DNA of 64,000 nucleotides. Origin: Rusavskia elegans (taxonomy: Eukaryota; Ascomycota; Lecanoromycetes; Teloschistales; Teloschistaceae). The stretch covers positions 124,001 through 188,000 of the forward strand of contig SAUG01000083.1 in assembly GCA_011316305.1 (NCBI GenBank). Direction: 5' to 3'. The position numbers and the translations under genes were made by a program. Positions 10,751-20,850 of the stretch are shown here, piece by piece; position 1 is the first letter of the stretch, and every line of letters starts with the position of its first letter. The notes beneath the pieces are model-generated. The model was given only the letters and a program-made list of their open reading frames with translations. It was not told the origin of the DNA and did no database searches.

Positions 10751-13177
10751 ATGTCCATCTCTGCCGAAAAGCCGGGGGTCGTTCCAGCAACGCTTGCCTT
10801 TTTAGCCATCTACAATCCTTCACTAAGCCAGAATGATGATACGATTGGGGAGCAAATCGTCTACTACTATCCCAAATCCAACATCCATGGATCGCATCGC
10901 AGAAAGAGCCGAGCTCACCATGCCGTCGACCAAGAACAAAAAAACGAAAAGCTACGACAGATTGGCCTGGCGCAGGGAATGGTGCAGTTCGCCAGGTACT
11001 GCTTGCCGACTTGATTGCTAGGCTGTATAAGCTCATCAAATCTGATTAGGACCTTCTCCGGCGGCCAAGCAGTGGATTCAATTGAGACGGAGAAATCAAG
11101 GGTCCTTCTACGTGAAATGGAAACGGGATGGTGGCTCTTAGCTGTATGCCTTAAATTTCATCAACTTGCTTTGTCTGATATCTTGAGACAGTCCGTGGAT
11201 CTGACACGTATCATAAGTCTGTCAGAACCCGAAGCAAGCAGCTCTCCGCCGCAAAATAAACCCAAGACCGACATCGAATACTCTGCACGCGAAGTCAGCC
11301 CCACGGCTCTGTTGCTGGAGCAAGTGATGCAGGCGCATCAAGTATTTCTCTTGCATCATGCGCAGACACTGACAGAATTGTATTCACGATTACAGAGGCC
11401 AAATTTCTGCGCTATCCTGGAACGGTTCTGGGACGACTTTGTGTGGAAGTGGGATGTCTTGCTGCATGGCAATCCAGCTACGGACATTTTTGGCGGTCTC
11501 AAGCTTGCTGCAGGGGGAGAGTTGGGAATCGGCGTAGGGGAAGAAGAATGGGGCAGCGGCGAGCGAGAAGTTCTCGAAGGATTTGTTGCGAGGACGGACG
11601 GACTGGTGGACCTCATCGTATCAAGATTTGGCGAGTCTGCTGTGGGAGATGGTCCCGAGAGTGTCTCAGTGCCTGCGAAGCCAAGCCAGTCTCCATTTCA
11701 GCCAATTGACTGGCACCTGGGTCAGGATCCGCAACCGTCAGATGGGGTGATTTTTTCCGGCATAGGTGCTATCGCCAGACCTTCGGTCAAGCATGTCTCG
11801 AAATGGGCAGAATGCCTATTCAAATATGGTGAAAGCGCTTATGGCGTTCGAGAAAACCCAGTGGCTGTCAACCGTCGACGGCCCAATAGGACCACCTCAC
11901 TTAACAGAGGTCAACCATCCGCACCGAGAGTAGCAAGCGAATGCACGAGAGGGCGGTCGGGCGACTTTGGTATACCTGCGCCTATCGTTGGAAATCACAA
12001 AGTGGCTCGTGACCAGCAGCAGCAAGCTCCAAGCAGTATGACTGTACGCAATGAGGTCCAGAAGATGCAGCCCGCAACGACAGCCACAAAGGGCGAGAAT
12101 GTCTTCAAGACGGATACTTTGATGAAGTATATGACACTCGGAATCTACGGCTCTGGATTGAGTGCATCTCTGATCGGTCCTTCGGAACAGCCATCCAAGC
12201 ACAAATCAACCGACGCGAAAAAGTCCGGCAGACCTCTGACAACCTCGCCGGGCTACTTCCTGGTGGGACTCCGAGGCGACCTTGATGAGGAGAATGACAG
12301 CGATGACAATGCACATGACATTGACTCTGCTAGCGAACGGGAGCAAGCGCACGAGAAGAAAGGTCAAAGTCGCCGCATTGTGGTACGCACGCTGGTCGTA
12401 GAGCAAGCCAGGAGAGAGAGTGGGCAGCCTGCAAGCAGTGAGTCGCAGCGTTCTAAAGGAGCAGATGAACTCTCTTACAACCGCCTGCGAGTGGTTGTCT
12501 ACATCAATCGACCATTCATCTTCACCTTCCTCTTCGAGCTGCAAACCGACGGTCTCGCCATCCCTTCTTTCTATCGCTCTCTTCACCACCAGCTCGGCCC
12601 GCTGCAGCGACCCCTACTGAACTCCACGTCGCCCAGCAGAGTGTCGGAACGGGTGTTGGCTGCATCTACACCAAAAAGCACGGTCACGACGCGCAGTGCT
12701 CAACCGATCTACGACCTGGTGTTCGACCCATGCAACCTTACGGTCCACACGACGATACCGAACATCCCCGAGCCTGGATCGGCGCCAAGATGGACAGCGG
12801 CAGGTGGCACGTCGTGGACGCGTGTGGAAGCGCTGAGTGTGCACTCGCAAATGCTGAATACGTACGGCTCGACGCGAGGACATCAGTCGGAATTGGAACG
12901 CACATGCAAAAACAACCGGGGATGGTGGGTAGTGTGGATGCGGCTTCCACATGTTGGTGCGTCCAGGCAAGTCGGGCGGATGGTGTATCGGGAGGCCTTC
13001 CTGTTGCGGAAAGCAAACGATCATGGGACAGTTACTGGCAAAGCAGGCGGCGGGGTCTGGGGAAGGAGTGCAAGTGCATCCAGCACCGGCAACGGAGGAG
13101 GCCCATCCCGACTGGCTGAAGGCATTGGAATAGACGCAAGACAATACATCGAGGGTTTGGTTGGCTTGAACCGATGA
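10751..13177 (+). CDS. ccz1: Vacuolar fusion protein Ccz1 (Mon1-Ccz1 Rab7 GEF subunit)
   Basis: Two exons, 10751-10995 and 11050-13177, give 790 residues; the 54 bp intron (GTACTG...TTAG) splits an Arg codon. I start at the ATG at 10751 because the upstream part of the open frame has no in-frame ATG. The N-terminal longin-type domain (about residues 10-150) is clear: VPATLAFLAIYNPSL, QIVYYYP, KLRQIGLAQGMVQFA, then AVDSIETEKSR and LREMETGWWLLA, as in fungal CCZ1/INTU/HPS4 proteins. A second conserved part near the C-terminus reads PFIFTFLFELQTD and NNRGWWVVWMRLP. Between them is a long low-complexity linker, which explains the length. Family role: with Mon1 it activates Rab7/Ypt7 on late endosomes and autophagosomes for fusion with the vacuole. 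No further intron is needed. Confidence 0.88.
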
Positions 13178-13532
13178 GGACTCCTCCAGACGCAAGTATG
13201 CACCTACAGAGCAATGCTCAGTAGCAGCATCTTACTGATCAGTACCACCTGGGTGTTCAAGTACTCTGTGGGTACTTTGCTCTCGAATTACGCAATAGTC
13301 GGTAGCAGTACACGATCGAGGTGTGGACGATGCGGAAACAGCATTATTAATCTCATTGATGTTACCTTGTTTCTTGAAATCTTGGCGTCAAATCAGAACC
13401 CTTTTGAGGTCACGGACAGGTTAAGCAGAATCCGCATCTTGTCGTTGAGTCGTGAACAATATTCTGTCATCTGTATGGCCTAGATAAAAAGGCGTCCATT
13501 TCAAATTCGGCGCTAACCGATCAGCGCCAAGA
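13178..13532. other. Intergenic, no gene seen
   Basis: This is the region downstream of ccz1. It contains a short TATA-like ATAAAAAGG near 13485 but no coding signal. Confidence 0.4.
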
Positions 13533-13624
13533 GCGCCACCAGTGGGTGCAGGAAGTCGATACCCAAGCTTGGCGGCCCAACGCGGTTAGATTGGGTATTC
13601 ATTTCCTGCAGGCACTGGTGGCGC
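13533..13624. repeat. 34 bp imperfect inverted repeat (hairpin)
   Basis: The left arm 13533-13566 and the right arm 13591-13624 are reverse complements, apart from about five mismatches, around a 24 bp spacer. Both arms begin or end with GCGCCACCAGTG and contain GCAGGAA and TACCCAA. It lies in a gene desert between ccz1 and the secreted-protein gene. It could be the remnant of a foldback/MITE element or a structured terminator or regulatory RNA; the sequence alone does not decide. Confidence 0.75.
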
Positions 13625-14060
13625 GGAGCTTCAAAAATAGGCGGGCTACCAGAATGATTGGTGCAGATGCAGCCAAGCTCTCTGCCACCCCTGCATTCAT
13701 CCGGTCTGTTTCTGCCCCTGAGCGGCCGATGTACTTTATTCGCCTCTCCCCACTCCCACGTTTCCGACTTTCCTTTCAATCACTTGTTTCTCCTCTGCAT
13801 CTCGTTCGATTTTTAACCCTAGCGGTTCCTACACTCTCTCCATTGCTGATCCTAGTGACCGGCTTCCATTCTTTCTTGTACGACATTCCACGTTCATTAC
13901 AATACAACAGTGCACCTTACCTTAGCTACTCCAAGACATCACTACTACATTCAAGCAGCCAAAAAATCAACATCGCTAGACCACCCATACATCAAAACCT
14001 CAATCCTCGGCCAACAAAACTCCTCCAACCGTCATATCTCGACCACCCGATCAAGCAAAA
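13625..14060 (+). promoter_or_regulatory. Pyrimidine-rich promoter/5' UTR of the DPBB protein gene
   Basis: From about 13735 to 13900 the plus strand is strongly CT-rich (repeated CTCTCC, CTTTCC and TTTCTCC runs), followed by an A/C-rich leader (about 13900-14060) ending CAAAAATG. CT-rich blocks before an A/C-rich leader are typical of strongly expressed genes in filamentous fungi. The open frame 13546-14064 here is therefore best ignored. Confidence 0.5.
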
Positions 14061-14321
14061 ATGAAAGTTTTCGCCATCGCTATTCTCGCATCTACCCTGC
14101 CTTTCACCGCGGCTGTGCCCCTTGAAAAGCGGGTTCTTGTCATCGAGACTGTTACCAATGTCGTCGTCCAGACTGTTGATGTTACCACCACCGTCTGGGT
14201 GAACCCTGGCCCCCCCTCGCCAAAAGCCCAAGTCAACAACCACATGAATAACCAACATGCCCACCTTCACGCCCATAAGAATAAGGACAAGCCAAAGCAG
14301 AACCCTCCCGCCCAGAACCCC

Positions 14322-14353
<32 letters not shown>

Positions 14354-14990
14354 TTCTGCTCCTGCTCAGCCTCAGTCTTCTCCGCAAGAAGAAGCACAAC
14401 AACCTCCACCTGTCCAGCAACCAGCAGCCCCAGTCGCCCCAGTCATCCCAGATACCCCTAAAGAAGCAGCTTATGTCCCCCAACCCCAACCCCAGGCTCC
14501 CGCTCCTCAGCCTCAGCCTCAGGCCGTTGCCCCTCAACCAGCCGCTCCTGCTCCTCAGCCTCAACCTCAGGCCGTTGCCCCTCAACCTGCTGCTCCAGCC
14601 CCAGCTCCCGTTGCCCAAGCCAAATCGAAGGAACACGCCAGTACCGAATCTGGCAGTACTGCCAATTGCGGCCAAGTCGGCCAGCCTTGCTCTGGAGAGA
14701 TCACTTTCTACGATACCGGCCTCGGTGCCTGCGGCACGACCGACGACGGCGTGAACGAGAACGTCTTTGCCCTGGCGCACGGAATGATGGGCACCCAATC
14801 CAATGGAAATCCCTTCTGCGGGCGCAGGGCCGAGGTTACCTTGGATGGTAAGACCGTGGTCGGCAAGTTGGTAGACAAGTGTATGGGGTGCGTGGGCCAG
14901 GACATCGATTTAAGCCATAAAATGTTCCAGGCTTTGGCCGATGAGGGTAGGGGCAGGATTTCCGGCGTCTCGTGGAAGTTCATTGATTGA
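14061..14990 (+). CDS. Secreted double-psi beta-barrel (expansin/RlpA-like) protein
   Basis: Single exon of 309 residues. Residues 1-18 form a signal peptide, and LEKR at 21-24 is a likely Kex2 site. Residues 59-75 are His/Asn/Lys-rich. Residues 81-188 are a Pro/Ala/Gln linker built from repeats (AP dipeptides, then QPQPQ and two copies of AVAPQPAAPAP). The folded domain is at about 203-309: GEITFYDTGLGACG, FALAH, FCGR, DKCMGC and DIDLSHKMFQ, ending ISGVSWKFID. This is the double-psi beta-barrel pattern of small fungal expansin-like proteins, with Cys pairs in the expected places and Asp in DIDLS. The family is usually non-hydrolytic and loosens or binds cell-wall polysaccharide; many members are induced during host colonisation. 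A wall or apoplastic role is inferred. A canonical Pro is replaced by Met in DKCMGC. Confidence 0.88.
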
Positions 14991-16603
14991 AACGCCCGCT
15001 TTTGGACGCTCCGCTGAAGTGTGCCGCTCAGCCGGATGGTATCGCCCGTTGATTTCGCCTGCCAACTTAACAGCTTGGCGGATCCTTTGGCGGCACTTCC
15101 CTTCAGGACTGAGCAACGGCCGCGCATGAGCTGTAGATCTCTCTCTGGCTGTACTTCTTTTTTCTCTTGAAGGCCTGGGCTTTTTTTTTTTTTTTTTATC
15201 AAGGATTTGGCATTGCATATATAACGACGATGATGATGGACTGGATCCTGGGTGCTCAATGTTGGAAAGCTTCTTGTAAATAATTGGAAATTATCACAAC
15301 GCAATATCAGATCTCCGTGGGCAGTCTACTCTAGAACGTGCATGTTATCGTGTCCTGCAAGACTGCCCCATGTTAGATACAGGTACTTCTCCTTGGTATA
15401 GGCGTGACTTGATACGAAAGATCTCATGGCTTTTTGATGGTGGTGTATGATCCAGACCCACAGCTGGGTACTATCTCTTTAAGGTGGGTGCTTCTACAAA
15501 GTATCCTTCCTTGGCGTTGAAATCCATATTTCCGGCACTCGTCTTTTTGACGCTCCGACGGAGATCCCAGTGGTCGTCAAGACGAACAGGCTTGAAGCCT
15601 TCACTTCTCGCACCCTATCAGATACTAAATGATGCCGGCCCGAGTGGAGCTCACGTCGGACCATGCCAGGAAATCGGATAATCAGAAGTTCATCGCCATC
15701 CTCAAAGAATGCGGCAGCAAATTCGAAATCGGAGATTGGGCATTGCGTCCGCAGATACATGATGTGAAAGGATGCTGGGGCGTTTGTATAGGACTATGAG
15801 GTGCCGGTGTGTAGGGGGCACCGGAGTGGAAGACGGATTTGGTGGTAGCATAGTTGCAGCGTGGTTGCATAGGACAGAGAAGGTGTCTAAGGATTCAATG
15901 CTGAAGTACACCGTAGCTCCATAAGTCCGCACGGTATTGAAGAAAAGATAAGAGAAGGGTATAAACGCTGATTTCAGTGCGAGCGGTGTAAAGAACAGAC
16001 CCGATAGACCACTGTATCGACGCCCCTAGGAACTGAACCCCAGTAATGCTGAAGTACCTGGACTTGCAGGTGTCGTGGTGTACACAAGACGGACAATATT
16101 ATTGACTTTGATGGATTATGGTCGGACTGCGCTGGGGACTCGTCATCTACCACGCACGTCGACACCTCCCAACACAAGTCTGGACAAGAAACCTTCTGCA
16201 GCAGACTCTCAGGTTATACATAATTAGCTAGGTATCGATACTGTCAAAGTCCTGGTCTGCGTCAGTAAGCGCTTGAGGACGGTCGAGGGCCAATTTCCCC
16301 ATTCCGCTTGGCGAGTGAGTCGATAAGGTAGCCAGAGACATCCTTCTTGGTATCAAGTGGTTGGGAGCCGGTTACTCCTACTTCTTCCTTCTTAGTGTTT
16401 AGTAGCCCGGCACGACGGGAGATCCACTGGTCGGTGGCGGCTTCGCTACTCCACCGATGCCACCGGAGGACGGCGACCATTCGCTCCGACAAGTCTTGAC
16501 TGTCACTACTACTCGTACGAAGTACACTCAATCTCTCCGATTTGGTCTTTCTCCTTTTCTTTTTGGTCCTGGGTTTCGTTGATCCCAAAAGTCGATCCCA
16601 CAG
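14991..16603. other. Intergenic, 1.6 kb, with T tract and possible minus-strand coding scraps
   Basis: A T17 tract at 15181-15197 lies in the 3' region of the DPBB gene. Further on, minus-strand frames at 15932-15702 (SIESLDTFSVLCNHA) and 15760-15630 (ISDFEFAAAFFEDGDELL) read like protein but lie in different frames. I could not join them with consensus splice sites, nor find a start, so I do not call a gene. They may be a decayed gene or an intron-rich one. From 16180 to 16603 lies the Naa10 promoter. Confidence 0.35.
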
Positions 16604-17348
16604 ATGGATATTCGGGTGTTGCAAGCCACCGACATTCCTCATGTACAGTCCACCAACATCACCAATCTACCCGAGAACTATTATCTGAAATACTACCTCT
16701 ATCACGCTCTGTCATGGCCCCAGTTGTCCTTCGTTGCCGTTGACGTGTCACGGCCAAAGCGCACGCCATACGACCCGCCCAAAATTGTTGGCTATGTTCT
16801 TGCCAAGATGGAGGAAGAGCCGGAGAATGGCATTCAGCATGGTCACATTACAAGTTTGAGCGTTATGCGCACGCACCGAAGACTCGGCCTGGCCGAGAAG
16901 CTGATGAGACAAAGCCGTGAGTCTACCCGGCTCTGACTGCCTGCGAGCTGCGCAACACCTCACTTACTGTCATACTGATTGGGGTTTGCTTGTAGAACGC
17001 GCAATGGTCGAGACGTTTGGCGCCCAATATGTATCACTGCATGTCCGCTTGTCCAACACAGCTGCCTTACATCTGTACAAGAATACATTGGGCTTCGAGC
17101 GTGAGAAGGTGGAACCTAGCTACTATGCAGATGGTGAAGATGCGCACAGCATGAAAATGGACCTCTCCTTCATCAAGGACCAAATGGACGGAGGAGCCGG
17201 CGACGAAGGGGATGAGGTCGGCGACCTAGGGAAGAAGGAAGACACCGAGGCTGTGCTAGACAAAGCCAAAGGCAAGAAAAGAAGAGTCAAGATGGGAAGA
17301 ACCCTTGGGGTTGGAGATCTAGTCGAACGGAATGAGAGTAAAAATTGA
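16604..17348 (+). CDS. naa10: N-terminal acetyltransferase catalytic subunit Naa10/Ard1
   Basis: Two exons, 16604-16916 and 16996-17348, give 221 residues. The 79 bp intron (GTGAGT...TAG) splits a Gln codon. The GNAT fold is clear: [15 protein letters not shown] at the start, [20 protein letters not shown], the acetyl-CoA-binding RRLGLA at 92-97, then [14 protein letters not shown] and [11 protein letters not shown]. These are diagnostic of Ard1/Naa10, the catalytic subunit of NatA, which acetylates N-terminal Ser, Ala, Thr, Gly and Val on ribosomes together with Naa15. The C-terminus (about 165-221) is a charged Lys/Glu-rich tail of the kind seen in fungal and animal orthologues. It is convergent with the Afg1 gene, 182 bp apart. 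Confidence 0.95.
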
Positions 17349-17530
17349 GATCCCTGGCCAAACATGGACCGTTGCTCGAGACCATCACAATGTCAGAAGA
17401 CAAACTGATCAATTCCAATGCACCAATAACGTGACTCAAGCTCCTTGCTCCCGTTTACATGTATCCTGGCGGACTCCGAGCCCCCTATCGTGGTCGGTAA
17501 GAATTGCTCTGTTCGTCCGCAGAGCCTCTG

Positions 17531-19813
17531 TCAAGATGGCTTTTTCTCCGCCTGGATTTCCGCCTTTCTTTTCCCCAATCCATCGGGCCCTTGCCCCCAG
17601 CTTCCTGCCTTCTTTCCCCATTTCATCATCCCCCAGGCGTGTGTCCATGGAATCTTTGGCGGAGGATCCTTGCTCGTTCGAAAAGGGCTCGCACCGTGTC
17701 TGAACAATATTTGATCCTTGCCGTTTCCTTGTTGTTTTTCTATATCTACATCTGTTTGGTGTGCTACAGCATCCTCGTGGTTGCTCTCCCATCTTCTGAG
17801 CTCCTTGCCCAGTGGCTGCCACCATCCTTCGTCTTCCCTTGCCCACCATTTGGACCCGCACAGCTCCCATAGCCTGCTTTGAGCTCTTTTGTATGCAAAT
17901 TTCTCGTCTTCACCCGTAAAAGCTCCTGTAGATGCGAAGTTCGGTAATGATTGATGGCCGATCTCGTTGCCTGCACCTGGGCTACCATCACCAGGGCCAC
18001 GGTAGCGGGAGCTTGGGGAGCGGCCGGCGCCGTAGGTAGGACCAAAATCGCTGTCTTCGTCCGCGAGGATGGAACGTGCAGCTGTTGAACCATGCAACGA
18101 GGAAGACGGTAGTGGCGACGAGTCGTAGGAAGGTGGAGAAGCAGTGGAGCTATACGAGGAAACGTTTGGTCGAAACGGTGAAGTTTGGTCCTGGTATATC
18201 TCTGAAAACGTCTCGGGGTAAACTCCGTCACTGGGTTCATCGCCTCCAATGCCGCCCATGCTCCTGATGGAGGTCGACTGTTGAGATTCTGGAAAGAACA
18301 GATCATCCGGTCCTGCAGCACCGCGGACGAGAAGTTTACACCGCGCCTCGTAAAGAGCATCGAGCAACGTGATGAAACGACGCGCCTCGTTTTTGTGTAG
18401 CGACGTGAGCACGGGCACATCCACCATGATGAAGGTATGGAAGGTTGACGCCAGGGTGATAAAATCTGCTGGGCCAAGGCTCGCGGTACATAGCTCATCA
18501 AAAGTCCAGTAAGTTACACCAGATATGTGACGAGGTACGTGTAAATTGCGACCATATATTCGTAGAGTAGTACTTTGCCATGGTATCTCGGCGGTCTTTC
18601 GGTGCTCAGTCGGTTGCGCAAAGATGTTGGGAACATTTCGCAGCACGGCTGCATCCCACGAGGGAATTCCATGCTTTGGAAAGACCATCGTAGAGTCCTG
18701 AGACTGAACGAAGTAGCACTTTGGTAATCTCTCTCGGCCGTTCTTGATTGGACTCTGCTGGTGCGGTAATACGTTGGTACTTTGCTCATGTCCTAGACCG
18801 CAATTTCCTGGTAACATAGGCTGAAAGCCTTGGTCAACACCAGAGTCTGCGTTGTCGGTCGACAGATCAAGACCAGCTTCTTCCGTCTCTTGCCTTCGCC
18901 AGTCCTTTCCGCCTTCCATATCCCAGATCTCACATCTAGCGCGCAAGACCTCGAGGAAAGACGAAAAGTCGCTTTTAGCAGCAGACATTCTACCGCTGTT
19001 CCCAGCATCGTCACGGGAGCCTAGAAGAAGACCCCATCCGCTGCGAAATATACGTCGCGATGCTGGAGGCGCCGCAAATTCTACGCCTGAGGCGTTCGCT
19101 AATTCTTCCGGCATCCGATTACTCGTCGCCACAAGGACACCACCGAGATGGAAGAAGGAAGTAAGAAGATTGGATAAGATTTTGGACGCAGCACGATCAG
19201 GCAACTGGAACTCATCTAGGAAAAGTATCGGCGAGGTCGAGATCAAGTCTCGAGCCAGCCAAAGAAGCGAGTGCTCTTCATCGTGGCCGCTAGTTAATCT
19301 GTGCCTCCTTCGCTGCTCGAGCTTGGCAAAAGTCTGCAGCAAGAAGATATCGAAATGCCATCGCCGCTTCTTCTGGTTGGGGAGAGCTCCTGCAAGTAGA
19401 TCGATCAACATTGATTTACCGGTCCCTACCTCGCCATACAGCAGGAGACCTCGTGGCGAGTGAAGTCGCACGGCGGACTCATGGCTTGTTAGCTTTCTTG
19501 TCAGAGCCAGTACGTCTGCGTGTTCCTTTTGCTCCCGATGTAGGGAGAAGATGCTTCTACGCCGCCGATTTCCTACCGGCTGTTTGCTTTTTTCCTCCGG
19601 CTCAGAGCAGGGCTGTCCAACAGCGTCGCTGATCCGGCCAAGCTCATACTTGTAATCAATCAGGGGCTCATAGTCCTTGAGACGATGGTAGAGTTTTTGG
19701 AGATGCAGCGCAAGTCTGTGCTGGGCAGGGTCAGGATCGATCTTCTTTGTAGCGAGGAGAGTTCGATATAAGACCAAAGGGTTCGTGATCGTCAAGCCAG
19801 TGGAAGGCGGCAT
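17531..19813 (-). CDS. afg1: Afg1-type mitochondrial AAA ATPase
   Basis: Uninterrupted frame of 760 residues with ATG at 19813. Walker A is GEVGTGKS (127-134), Walker B ILFLDEFQ (196-203), followed by the sensor-like VATSNRMPEEL, all typical of the AFG1/LACE1 family. Family members sit at the mitochondrial inner membrane and help degrade or extract respiratory-chain subunits. A family-typical block near the C-terminus reads STGAFTGEDEKFAYKRAQSRLWELC. The protein is longer than yeast Afg1 (about 500 residues) through a Ser/Gly-rich insert at about 540-630 and a C-terminal extension; similar inserts are common in filamentous fungi. The N-terminus lacks an obvious mitochondrial presequence, so an upstream exon cannot be excluded. 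The start codon lies only about 110 bp from the first transposon of the AT-rich island. Confidence 0.9.
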   Translation of the reverse strand: MPPSTGLTITNPLVLYRTLLATKKIDPDPAQHRLALHLQKLYHRLKDYEPLIDYKYELGRISDAVGQPCSEPEEKSKQPVGNRRRRSIFSLHREQKEHADVLALTRKLTSHESAVRLHSPRGLLLYGEVGTGKSMLIDLLAGALPNQKKRRWHFDIFLLQTFAKLEQRRRHRLTSGHDEEHSLLWLARDLISTSPILFLDEFQLPDRAASKILSNLLTSFFHLGGVLVATSNRMPEELANASGVEFAAPPASRRIFRSGWGLLLGSRDDAGNSGRMSAAKSDFSSFLEVLRARCEIWDMEGGKDWRRQETEEAGLDLSTDNADSGVDQGFQPMLPGNCGLGHEQSTNVLPHQQSPIKNGRERLPKCYFVQSQDSTMVFPKHGIPSWDAAVLRNVPNIFAQPTEHRKTAEIPWQSTTLRIYGRNLHVPRHISGVTYWTFDELCTASLGPADFITLASTFHTFIMVDVPVLTSLHKNEARRFITLLDALYEARCKLLVRGAAGPDDLFFPESQQSTSIRSMGGIGGDEPSDGVYPETFSEIYQDQTSPFRPNVSSYSSTASPPSYDSSPLPSSSLHGSTAARSILADEDSDFGPTYGAGRSPSSRYRGPGDGSPGAGNEIGHQSLPNFASTGAFTGEDEKFAYKRAQSRLWELCGSKWWAREDEGWWQPLGKELRRWESNHEDAVAHQTDVDIEKQQGNGKDQILFRHGASPFRTSKDPPPKIPWTHAWGMMKWGKKAGSWGQGPDGLGKRKAEIQAEKKPS

Positions 19814-19923
19814 GGGGCGCTTTTAGTTGACATTGCTTCGCTATGAATGTTAATATATCATCGACATGAAAAGTATGCAGCGCGCCATATACGTCATTAC
19901 TTTATTGATATTCTTTAAATATA

Positions 19924-20002
19924 GCCGACGGTCAAGACCCCTAAGCTCGCTGGGCTCGCTTAGAGGGCCTCGGCTCAACGGACCAATCAGTTCAATAGAC
20001 CT
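19924..20002. repeat. Left terminal inverted repeat of the TIR transposon
   Basis: This 79 bp repeat matches the reverse complement of 22812-22890 with about 11 differences, nearly all C/T or G/A. It retains many more C and G than its partner, so this end was mutated less. Confidence 0.85.
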
Positions 20003-20670
20003 AAAAAGGGATATTATTGCGCGTATTATTATAATATAGCCAGAACTACTCCGATTCTAGATATTTTTAAATCGAATTAAAGTTCTAGTTTAGTATTTTA
20101 TATTATTAATATAATATTAAACGATTAGGTTAAAGATAATTATATAATTCGTAGATAGAATTATCGGATCTCGAATATAATTATAATATAAATATCTTCT
20201 AAATATTTTTAAATAATAACTATATAGAATACGTATTTAAATATCAGCGAATTCTAAAATGGATTTTCAGATTAGACCGGCTGATAGTTATTTCAATCTA
20301 AATAATCCAAAAATCCAAATAATTCAAAAATCTAAAAAGTAGATTTTCGATAGATTAAAGCTCTAATAGTATCTATAGTACGAATATCTATTTAGTAAAT
20401 AGCTTAAAATAGAATCTATATATAAGCTAAAAATAAACCTATATAATCTAATTCGAAAATAAAATTTAGCGGCCGCCGCTAAAAGCGGGAATAACGGAAG
20501 TTAAATATCTATTTAATAAACTACGCTAGACCTAATCTAGTTAGATTCTAGTAAAGAAATCTAATATTTTCGATCTAGTTAAAACGAGCCTAGCGGTATA
20601 TATAGGCGTATATAGGCCTATTAATTAAAAAGGATTTAAACGAATTTAAAATCGAATTTCTAAATCTTTT

Positions 20671-20850
20671 TAGCCGGTTTTAGCCGTCTTAGCTATTTAG
20701 TTATCTTAACCGTCTTAGCCGCGCAGCTATATAGCTTCGGGTATACCCGAGACCGGCTAATAAACTATTTATAAGCCGCTTTCAGCCGTACCGGCTAAAA
20801 ACCGGCTAAGACGGCTAAGACGGCTAAAACCGGCTTTAAACCGGTTTTAG
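20671..20850. repeat. Palindromic cluster of GCCGTCTTAG/CTAAGACGGC units
   Basis: Inside the TIR element, the left half (20671-20725) carries GCCGTCTTAG-type units. The right half (20785-20850) carries their reverse complement in tandem (CGGCTAAGACGGCTAAGACGG). Together they can fold into a large hairpin. The repeats may be subterminal transposase-binding sites. Confidence 0.65.

Noticed and set aside
12614..13195. Minus-strand 193-codon frame opposite ccz1
   Set aside because: It is antisense to the conserved C-terminal block of Ccz1, with no domain of its own.
13546..14064. Plus-strand open frame of 172 codons upstream of the DPBB gene
   Set aside because: It covers the hairpin and the CT-rich promoter, has low-complexity Ser/Leu/Pro content from pyrimidine-rich DNA, and ends across the DPBB start codon.
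13992..14798. Minus-strand 268-codon frame opposite the DPBB gene
   Set aside because: It is the shadow of the Pro/Ala/Gln repeats and reads as Arg/Leu/Gly low complexity.
16262..16642. Minus-strand open frame of 126 codons upstream of naa10
   Set aside because: Its ATG lies inside the naa10 coding sequence on the opposite strand and it shows no recognisable domain; probably chance in the naa10 promoter.
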